Assembly (NCBI GenBank): GCA_016781115.1
Contig: JADDQX010000042.1
Span: forward strand, 1,848 to 15,518
Direction of reading: 5' to 3'
Length of the DNA: 13,671 bases
Source: Actinomycetota bacterium
GTDB lineage: Bacteria; Actinomycetota; CADDZG01; WHSQ01
Positions within the stretch are counted from its first letter, which is position 1; every line of letters begins with the position of its first letter. The notes below the pieces were generated by a model. That model was not told the origin of the DNA, ran no database searches, and was given only the letters and a program-made list of their open reading frames with translations. The translations under genes and the position numbers were made by a program. This document shows, piece by piece, positions 7,991 to 13,207 of the stretch.

Positions 7991-8002
7991 GGTCATCTCG
8001 TG
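7988..8002 (+). promoter_or_regulatory. Probable internal leaderless promoter of the CxCG-protein gene
   Basis: TAGGGT (7988-7993), six bases, then GTG at 8000. The TAG is at the same time the stop codon of the preceding 52-aa ORF. No Shine-Dalgarno site precedes the GTG at a useful distance, so independent leaderless transcription within the block is likely. Confidence 0.55.
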
Positions 8003-8320
8003 GACCCGATCTCAGAGCGCATCGCTCTGAACGAAGGCCTCTTTCGCGAGGTGAACGAGAACATCCGCGCAGCCGCCACCGATGGCCGGTATGACGACGC
8101 GCATTTCGTGTGTGAGTGCGGGGCCAGCAACTGTGAGGAGCGCGTTGCCATGACGCTCGACGCCTACTGCGCGGTGCGAGATCACAAGCGGCACTTCTTC
8201 GTGAAGCCGGGGCACGAGATCCCGATGGCGGAGACCGTCGTGGAGCGCCATGATCGATACCTCGTCATCGAGAAACCGCCCGAGGCAGAGGCGGTGCTCG
8301 AACAGGGCTCGACCGACTAG
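8000..8320 (+). CDS. Small conserved protein with C-x-C-G-x4-C motif
   Basis: A 106-aa soluble protein of a small family that, from memory, is common in actinobacterial genomes and has no assigned function. It opens with a charged helix (ISERIALNEGLFREVNENI, 4-22). The family signature follows, FVCECGASNCEERVAMTLDAY (about 36-56), with C38, C40 and C45 and another Cys at 57. Then come HFFVKPGHEIP and VVERHDRYLVIEKP. The Cys cluster and nearby His residues suggest a bound metal such as zinc, but this is inference. The start is GTG at 8000 from the leaderless promoter. It is the last gene of the block and convergent, 9 bp apart, with the acidic protein gene. Confidence 0.78.
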   Translation: MDPISERIALNEGLFREVNENIRAAATDGRYDDAHFVCECGASNCEERVAMTLDAYCAVRDHKRHFFVKPGHEIPMAETVVERHDRYLVIEKPPEAEAVLEQGSTD

Positions 8321-8329
8321 CAGCAGGTC

Positions 8330-8620
8330 CTAGCGATCGGCGTCGTGATCGCTCTCTGAGACGACCTCGACCGACTGGCCCGAGGCCTCTTCGATCGTGC
8401 GGGCGAGCTCGTCGGGGTCGTCCACGAGGTCTGCGTTCACCATCGGAGTGGAGTGGTCGGGCGCCGCCGGGGGAGCGGCGACCTCGTCCGCAGGCATGAT
8501 GTTGAGGTCTTCCGGCGAGACCCGGAGGTCATCCGTCCCGAGGTCTTGCGGCGTTACACCCGGTTGCTGCGTGTGCGCCGAGCCCTCCGATGCTCCGCCG
8601 CCGCCTCCTTCTTGAGCCAT
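8330..8620 (-). CDS. Small acidic low-complexity protein, 96 aa
   Basis: The product begins MAQEGGGGGASEGSAHTQQPG and is rich in Gly, Ser, Gln, Asp, Glu and Pro, with almost no hydrophobic core. It is probably intrinsically disordered, with one possible C-terminal helix (DPDELARTIEEASGQ). I do not recognise a family. Coding is supported by an ATG with a precisely placed -10 hexamer and by a compact fit between neighbours. It resembles the 52-aa protein at 7832 in composition only. Role unknown. Confidence 0.62.
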   Translation of the reverse strand: MAQEGGGGGASEGSAHTQQPGVTPQDLGTDDLRVSPEDLNIMPADEVAAPPAAPDHSTPMVNADLVDDPDELARTIEEASGQSVEVVSESDHDADR

Positions 8621-8632
8621 GTTTCGAGCCTA
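8618..8632 (-). promoter_or_regulatory. Probable leaderless promoter of the acidic protein gene
   Basis: On the minus strand TAGGCT (8632-8627) is followed by six bases and ATG (8620-8618). No Shine-Dalgarno site is present. It faces away from the lysyl-oxidase-like gene across a 157-bp spacer. Confidence 0.58.
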
Positions 8633-8765
8633 ACCCTCTAAAGGTTGAGCATCCCGTGCGCGGATCTCTCGGTGATGCAACCCTATTGACGTTTCTGGCG
8701 TCTGATGTTCTTTGAGAATGGGGTGTCCGGTTCTCGCAGGCCGACAGGTCTGGCTGCCCACGCTG

Positions 8766-8780
8766 AAGGAGCTATCGATG
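8766..8780 (+). promoter_or_regulatory. Shine-Dalgarno site deciding the ATG start at 8778
   Basis: AAGGAG (8766-8771), six bases, then ATG. This site and the signal peptide that begins here favour 8778 over the in-frame ATG at 8718 and the open frame further upstream. No confident -10/-35 pair is seen in 8633-8765. A TTGACG at 8686-8691 has no good -10 partner at 16-18 bp. Confidence 0.7.
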
Positions 8781-10268
8781 GTGATGGAGACCGCTCGTCT
8801 GCGCGCTCGCGCCGCTCGCCGCGTCGTCGCTTCGGCGGCGGCCGCCGCCGTGGTCGCTGCGCTTCTACCCGCCAGCGCTAACGCCGCGCCCGTAGCGCCC
8901 CGGCTCGAGCTTCGATCTTTCGATAGAGAGGTCACCGTCTACAAGGGTGAGGGCCAGGCGGCTTACCTCGCACTGGGTCTCTACGTCGCCGCGCTCGAAG
9001 CGCCGTTCGAGATCCGCGTCCACCGGCCCTCGTACACGGAACCGCTCCAGGTCGAGCAGGTCCTTCATAGCGACAAAGGCCCGTCGACGACCCGTCCTCT
9101 GCCGGCGAGCACGCTGGCGGGGTGGAGGGGTCTTAGGGATTTCTTCGAGATCACCATCGCCAAGCCGACGGGGGAGGTCGTGCGCACGCTGACGCCACGG
9201 TTCTGTGTCGACGGCTACGAGCGGGAGCGGGTCAACGACGAGGGCCCGACGTCTTCCGTCTATCCCTACTCCTGCGGCGGCAACCACTTCACCAAGGGAC
9301 TGGTGTGGGGGTTGGACGAGGGCTGGGCCGTCAATGCCGCAGGCATGGGGGGCTGGCGCGCGCGTTTGCCGGAAGGGACGTATGACGTGACCGCCTCGAT
9401 CTCCGACACCTACGTGAGCTTGTTGAGCCTGGATCCTGCAGCGACCACCGTCGATCTGACCTTGCACGTCGAGACACGGGATGGCTGCGTCGACTGCCCT
9501 CACCCCGGCGATGAGGGGCCCTACCGCGCCCTCTCCGGAGGCCGCGCGGTCCCCGACACCACCGCTCCCGATCCCGACACCCTTCCCGACCTCGTGTCGT
9601 TGCCGGCGTGGGGCATCGGCCTGATGGAGCGCCGGAACGCCACTCGGCTTGGGTTCGGGGCGACGGTATGGACGGCCGGAGCTCAAGATCTCGTGGTCGA
9701 GGGTTTCCGCCGCTCGGACGAACAGGTGATGGACGCCTACCAGTACTTCTACAAGGACGGGGAGCCGGTGGGGCGCGCTGCCGTCGGTGACTTCGCCTTC
9801 GATGATCAGCGCCGCCACTACCACTGGCACTTCACGCAGTTCGCGCGCTACTCGCTTCTCGACGCGACGCAGACGGAGGTCCTTCGCAGCAAGAAGGAAG
9901 CCTTCTGCCTTATGCCCACCGATGCGATCGACCTGCTGTTGCCGGGCGCCGAATGGCGGCCGGACAACACCGACTTCGGGACCGCATGTGGATCCCCGAG
10001 CTCGCTGTGGATCCGCGAGGTCCTGCCCCTGGGCTGGGGCGACACCTACTTCCAGGGCGGGCGCGGTCAGTCCTTCGATGTGACGGATCTTCCGAACGGC
10101 ACCTACTACATCTCGGTCGAGGCGAACCCGGATGGGCTCCTCTACGAGCAGACGGCGGACAACAACGTGGAGTTGAGGGAGGTCATCCTGAGCGGCAAGC
10201 CGGGATCACGCCGGGTGGAGGTGCCTCCGTGGAACGGCATCGACACCGAAGGCGGGGGATACCGCTAG
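8778..10268 (+). CDS. Secreted lysyl oxidase family protein
   Basis: A 496-aa exported protein. The signal peptide has an Arg-rich start, an Ala/Val core (about 16-30) and a likely cut after A35 or A36 (ASANAA). Residues about 38-250 form a beta-rich, Cys-containing domain I cannot name (FCVDGYERERV, YSCGGNHFTKGLVWGLDEGWAVN, GCVDC). From LPDLVSLPAWG (about 274) on, the protein matches the lysyl oxidase family (PF01186), copper amine oxidases that convert peptidyl-lysine to aldehyde. HYHWH (H347, H349, H351) followed by FTQFARYSLLD matches the copper site of animal LOX. K373 in SKKEAFCL and Y424 in DTYFQGG match the Lys and Tyr that form the lysine tyrosylquinone cofactor. TYYISVEANPDG and TADNNVEL match the family C-terminus. 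Activity on cell-surface or external protein is inferred; the substrate is unknown. Confidence 0.85.
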   Translation: MVMETARLRARAARRVVASAAAAAVVAALLPASANAAPVAPRLELRSFDREVTVYKGEGQAAYLALGLYVAALEAPFEIRVHRPSYTEPLQVEQVLHSDKGPSTTRPLPASTLAGWRGLRDFFEITIAKPTGEVVRTLTPRFCVDGYERERVNDEGPTSSVYPYSCGGNHFTKGLVWGLDEGWAVNAAGMGGWRARLPEGTYDVTASISDTYVSLLSLDPAATTVDLTLHVETRDGCVDCPHPGDEGPYRALSGGRAVPDTTAPDPDTLPDLVSLPAWGIGLMERRNATRLGFGATVWTAGAQDLVVEGFRRSDEQVMDAYQYFYKDGEPVGRAAVGDFAFDDQRRHYHWHFTQFARYSLLDATQTEVLRSKKEAFCLMPTDAIDLLLPGAEWRPDNTDFGTACGSPSSLWIREVLPLGWGDTYFQGGRGQSFDVTDLPNGTYYISVEANPDGLLYEQTADNNVELREVILSGKPGSRRVEVPPWNGIDTEGGGYR

Positions 10269-10309
10269 GCACGCTTCGGGCGCGGAACGGCGTTGACCTG
10301 CTACTAACC

Positions 10310-10315
10310 TAGCTT
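10310..10315 (+). promoter_or_regulatory. Candidate -10 box of the permease operon
   Basis: TAGCTT predicts a transcription start at 10322, the first base of the inverted repeat that follows. An overlapping alternative, TAACCT (10305-10310), would start at 10317. A TTGACC at 10293-10298 is too close to either to serve as a -35 box. Confidence 0.4.
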
Positions 10316-10321
10316 CGTCCG

Positions 10322-10344
10322 AGCGGGAGATCCGATCTCCCGCT
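10322..10344 (+). promoter_or_regulatory. Perfect inverted repeat (10-bp arms, 3-base centre) upstream of the permease gene
   Basis: AGCGGGAGAT and ATCTCCCGCT are separated by CCG. The dyad lies between the candidate -10 box and the ribosome-binding site of the permease gene. It may be an operator for a dimeric repressor, a hairpin at the very 5' end of the mRNA, or a terminator for the lysyl oxidase gene that ends at 10268. The lack of a following T-tract argues against a terminator. Confidence 0.55.
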
Positions 10345-10357
10345 TCGTGCGGCCCAC

Positions 10358-10370
10358 GGAGCAGGCGATG
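10358..10370 (+). promoter_or_regulatory. Shine-Dalgarno site deciding the ATG start at 10368
   Basis: GGAG (10358-10361), six bases, then ATG. This is preferred to the in-frame GTG at 10347, which abuts the hairpin and has no ribosome-binding site. Confidence 0.6.
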
Positions 10371-11378
10371 GCCACAACCGAAGCGACCGTTCATCTCGCA
10401 GATGCACCTCTGCGCCGGGTCCTCGCGCCCGCCGCCGCGGGAGGCCTCATTCTGTTGTTCGTCGCGCGCCTCTTCGGCATCACGGATGTGGCGGCGGCCC
10501 AGACCTTCACCATCATCTTCACCGCCATCGTCGTGGAGGCGCTCCCGTTCGTCCTGCTGGGAGCGCTCGTTTCGGCTCTGCTCGAAGTCTACGTGTCCGA
10601 CGACGCGCTCGGGCGGCTGAAGCGGTTGCCGCCGGCGTTGCAGCTTCCTGCCGGGGCTCTCGCCGGAGTCGCGTTTCCGGTATGCGAGTGCGGCTCCGTT
10701 CCCGTTGCTCGCCGCTTGTTGCGTCGCGGAGTGCATCCCGCCGCCGGCATCGCGTTCATGCTCGCGTCCCCGATCTTCAATCCGATCGTGTTGGTCTCGA
10801 CCTGGGTGGCCTACTCGCCGCGGGATCTCGGCGTGCAGATGGTGGCGGGTCGCGCCGCGCTGGGCCTCGTCGTCGCGGTGATCGCAGGGTGGGCACTCGG
10901 TGGCGAGGCAACCGAGGAGCTATTGCGCGTCGATCAGTCGGGCAGCCCGGCCACGCACGACCACACAGGCCCCCGCTCGAAGGTGACGAGCCTCCTCGGC
11001 CACCTGAACGACGACTTCTTCTTCATGGGGAAGTTCCTCGTGATCGGGGCGGCCCTGTCCGCTGGGTTCCAGACACTCCTTCCGCAGAGCCTCGTCGCGG
11101 GAGTCGCGCGCAGCGCCGTCATCGGGACCCTCGCGCTCATGGCGATCGCCTACGTCTCGTCGCTGTGCTCGGAAGCGGACGCCTTCGTCGCGGTGTCGTT
11201 CTCTCAGTTCGGGATCGGGTCGCAACTCGCGTTCCTCGTGTTCGGGCCGATCCTCGACTTCAAACTGACGTTCCTGTACGGCGCTGCGTTCAGGCGGAGG
11301 TTCATCGGCTCGCTGGCGCTCGTGACGGCGCCGCTCGTCGTTGCCGGCGCCTTCATCTTCGAGGTTCTGCTCCGGTGA
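10368..11378 (+). CDS. Integral membrane permease, PF03773 (ArsP_1/DUF318, YcgR-like) family
   Basis: A 336-aa polytopic membrane protein with about eight hydrophobic segments, including near 22-38, 46-74, 94-104, 124-148, 158-178, 222-240, 250-266 and 284-306. The hallmark FPVCECGSVPVARRLLRRGV (103-122; C106, C108) followed by FMLASPIFNPIVL matches the permease family that includes ArsP and YcgR. A second conserved spot is SSLCSEADAF (264-273). A hydrophilic loop with HDH (197-199) lies before the second half. ArsP members export organoarsenicals; most others have no known substrate. The two Cys and the conserved Cys-Ser-x-x-Asp suggest a soft metal or metalloid, but that is inference. It overlaps the next gene by 4 bp, as usual for a two-component permease. 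An inverted repeat upstream may control it. Confidence 0.85.
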   Translation: MATTEATVHLADAPLRRVLAPAAAGGLILLFVARLFGITDVAAAQTFTIIFTAIVVEALPFVLLGALVSALLEVYVSDDALGRLKRLPPALQLPAGALAGVAFPVCECGSVPVARRLLRRGVHPAAGIAFMLASPIFNPIVLVSTWVAYSPRDLGVQMVAGRAALGLVVAVIAGWALGGEATEELLRVDQSGSPATHDHTGPRSKVTSLLGHLNDDFFFMGKFLVIGAALSAGFQTLLPQSLVAGVARSAVIGTLALMAIAYVSSLCSEADAFVAVSFSQFGIGSQLAFLVFGPILDFKLTFLYGAAFRRRFIGSLALVTAPLVVAGAFIFEVLLR

Positions 11379-12064
11379 ACGCGGGCGCGTGGCCGAAGAC
11401 GGTGGTGCTGGCACTGTGGAGCCTGTTCTTCCTGTGGCTGCTCGTCTCGGGCAAGGTGAACGTCTACATCGGGCCGCGGACGTATTGGGTCGTCCTTTTT
11501 GGCGCGGCGTGTCTCGTCGCGGCCACCGTCGGGAATGTCGTTCTGTCACGGCGTGAAGATGACGCGGGAGACAGAGGCTCCTGGGGCGGGTACGCGCTGA
11601 TGCTGCTTCCGATCGTTCTCGTGTTCGTCGTGCCAGAGCCGAGCCTGGGGTCGCTCGCGGCTTCTCGCAAGGCGTCGGGCGGAGTGGTGTCGGCCGCGGC
11701 CGGGGCACCCGTACGCGAGCCCGGCGACGAGATCTCGTTCCAGGAGATCTCCTACGCGGTCGCGTCCGAGGGATACGCCGCCGCTCTTGGCATCGGCGAC
11801 GGCTACGAAGTCGACCTGACGGGTTTCGTGGCAGGTCCGTCTGAAGGTGTGGCGGACGCGATCGACCTGACCCGGTTCTCGATCTTCTGCTGTGCGGCGG
11901 ACGCGGTCCCCTACACGGTCCCCATCCGGATGCCGGAGAGGACCTCGTTCGAGCCGGACACGTGGCTGAGGGTGCGTGGCTCCTTGGCGCGAGACGGGGC
12001 GACGTATGTCGTAGTGGCCGACCAGGTCGAAGCCGTCGAGGTCCCGTCCCGGCCGTACATCTAG
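11375..12064 (+). CDS. TIGR03943-type putative permease subunit (YcgQ-like)
   Basis: A 229-aa protein starting with GTG in a GTGA overlap with the permease stop codon, so translation is coupled. Hydrophobic segments lie at about 8-24 (VVLALWSLFFLWLLVSG), 36-57 and 72-87, followed by a soluble domain outside or inside the membrane. The family signature is RFSIFCCAADAVPYTVPI (167-184; C172, C173, D176), preceded by ISFQEI and VDLTGFVAG. The family is known as the partner of PF03773 permeases, which matches the gene order here. The paired cysteines could bind a metal, which is an inference. The substrate of the two-protein complex is unknown. The next gene starts 29 bp downstream from its own promoter. 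Confidence 0.85.
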   Translation: MNAGAWPKTVVLALWSLFFLWLLVSGKVNVYIGPRTYWVVLFGAACLVAATVGNVVLSRREDDAGDRGSWGGYALMLLPIVLVFVVPEPSLGSLAASRKASGGVVSAAAGAPVREPGDEISFQEISYAVASEGYAAALGIGDGYEVDLTGFVAGPSEGVADAIDLTRFSIFCCAADAVPYTVPIRMPERTSFEPDTWLRVRGSLARDGATYVVVADQVEAVEVPSRPYI

Positions 12065-12081
12065 CTGAGGCGGCTCGCAGG

Positions 12082-12096
12082 TACGCTCGTTCGATG
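12082..12096 (+). promoter_or_regulatory. Probable leaderless promoter of the M15 lipoprotein gene
   Basis: TACGCT (12082-12087), six bases, then ATG at 12094. No Shine-Dalgarno site is present. This fixes the start 44 codons downstream of the longest open frame (11962), which would overlap the permease subunit gene. Confidence 0.6.
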
Positions 12097-12981
12097 AGGA
12101 CGGGCACTGTGCGGGTCGCAGCGATCCTGATGCTCGCCGCTGCCCTGTCATGCAGCGATCCGGACCCCGTCGACGATCAGGAGACAGGGCGCAGCGGCGA
12201 AGTGTCCGTCGATCCGGGCAACACGAAGCCGGCGGACGGAAGCGCAGGAGGGGCTCGGTCGTCACTTCCGAAGAAGGTTTCGCGGAGGCCGGCGTGGCTC
12301 GGGAAGCGGGTTCTCCCCCGCGGCCCTGATGGCTTCGGCATCGCCCGCGCTACGCCGAAGTTGTTACGCGACCGCCGCCTCGCGACGGAGGACCTCCTGC
12401 CGCCTCCAGACTCGGCTCGGTTCTCTTCCACCGTCGGCCCCGTTCCCCCCGACGTCCTCGAGCGATCGACCTGGCAGCGCACGTGTCCCGTGGACCGTCG
12501 CGATCTCGCATATGTCACGACCAGCTTCTGGGGGTTCGATCGGAGGCCGCATACGGGCGAGCTGATCGTCCACCGCTCCGTGGCGCGACCGCTCGTCTCG
12601 GTCTTCAGGACCCTGTACGAGGCGAGGTGGCCGATCGAGGAGATGCGGGTCACCACCAGAGCCGAACTAGATGCGCCGCCCACCGGTGACGGCAACAACA
12701 CGGGTGGTTTCGTCTGCCGGCCCGGCCGCCTGAGCACGGACTGGTCCGAGCATGCGTACGGGCTCGCGGTTGACATCAACCCGTTCCACAACCCGTACGT
12801 GCGCGACCGCGTGGTGCTGCCGGAGCGGGCGCTTGCCTATAGGAACCGCCGCTGGCACCGACCCGGAATGATCCGGGGCGGCGACGTCGTCACCCGGGCC
12901 TTCTCGCGCATCGGCTGGTCGTGGGGCGGAGACTGGGCCTCTTCCAACGACTGGATGCATTTCTCGCGATCGGGCGGCTAG
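12094..12981 (+). CDS. Probable lipoprotein with M15 (D-Ala-D-Ala carboxypeptidase/VanY-like) peptidase domain
   Basis: A 295-aa exported protein. It has a short signal sequence (VRVAAILMLAAALSC) with a lipobox-like A-L-S-C20, so it is probably lipid-anchored; the -3 residue is Ala rather than the preferred Leu. A Pro/Gly/Ser-rich linker (about 21-70) follows. The C-terminal domain (about 160-295) has the M15 metallopeptidase signature: SEHAYGLAVDIN with H220 and D227, and WGGDWASSNDWMHF with D286 and H289. H220, D227 and H289 are the expected zinc ligands and D286 the expected catalytic acid. M15 enzymes cut peptidoglycan peptides, either D,D-carboxypeptidases or L-Ala-D-Glu endopeptidases; the layout with a terminal D-x-MHF resembles the M15C/CwlK group. 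Role in cell-wall trimming is inferred. Confidence 0.85.
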   Translation: MRTGTVRVAAILMLAAALSCSDPDPVDDQETGRSGEVSVDPGNTKPADGSAGGARSSLPKKVSRRPAWLGKRVLPRGPDGFGIARATPKLLRDRRLATEDLLPPPDSARFSSTVGPVPPDVLERSTWQRTCPVDRRDLAYVTTSFWGFDRRPHTGELIVHRSVARPLVSVFRTLYEARWPIEEMRVTTRAELDAPPTGDGNNTGGFVCRPGRLSTDWSEHAYGLAVDINPFHNPYVRDRVVLPERALAYRNRRWHRPGMIRGGDVVTRAFSRIGWSWGGDWASSNDWMHFSRSGG

Positions 12982-13020
12982 AGAACGCGAACGGAATATC
13001 CGGAGAGGCTGGCTATCGCG

Positions 13021-13185
13021 GTGAGTGACTTCTATTCCGAAGAACGGGACGCGCTGCGTCCGGGCCAGCGGGAGGAGGGGTCGCCGTCCGCCTCCCAGGC
13101 CGCTGTCGCGTTGGCGAACGCGAAAAGAGTTCGTCGCCAAGGGCGCTCAGGTAGAACCGCGAGGAACGGTTCCACCGTCAACTAA
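13021..13185 (+). CDS. Doubtful small ORF, 54 aa, basic C-terminus
   Basis: GTG at 13021 to TAA at 13183-13185 gives a protein starting VSDFYSEERDALRPGQ, with an Ala-rich middle (SQAAVALANAKRVRRQ) and a basic tail (GRSGRTARNG). Codon third positions are GC-rich in the first half only. A purine run GGAGAGG (13002-13008) lies 12 bases before the GTG, too far for a good ribosome-binding site, and no leaderless promoter matches. It may be a small real gene, or the region may be a spacer upstream of the MarR gene. If it is not coding, the 223-bp gap 12982-13204 contains only the MarR promoter. Confidence 0.3.
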   Translation: MSDFYSEERDALRPGQREEGSPSASQAAVALANAKRVRRQGRSGRTARNGSTVN

Positions 13186-13192
13186 TCCGGGA

Positions 13193-13207
13193 TAACGTTC
13201 GCAGATG
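13193..13207 (+). promoter_or_regulatory. Probable leaderless promoter of the MarR-type gene
   Basis: TAACGT (13193-13198), six bases, then ATG at 13205. No Shine-Dalgarno site precedes the ATG. Confidence 0.58.

Noticed and set aside
8686..8719. TTGACG as -35 of the lysyl oxidase gene
   Set aside because: The best -10-like match (GAGAAT, 8714-8719) is 22 bp away, too far for a standard promoter.
10293..10315. TTGACC paired with TAACCT or TAGCTT as a standard sigma-70 promoter
   Set aside because: Spacers of 6 and 11 bp are far too short; only the -10 candidates are kept.
10682..11374. Upstream extension of the TIGR03943 frame to 10682
   Set aside because: It overlaps the permease gene and yields Arg-rich sequence; the GTG at 11375 in the GTGA overlap gives a proper N-terminus.
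11962..12093. Extension of the M15 lipoprotein to 11962
   Set aside because: It would bury the signal sequence and overlap the preceding gene; ATG 12094 has both a lipoprotein signal and a promoter at the right distance.
10920..12107. Long minus-strand open frame (395 aa) opposite the permease pair
   Set aside because: Arg/Pro-rich low-complexity product, antisense to two recognised genes.
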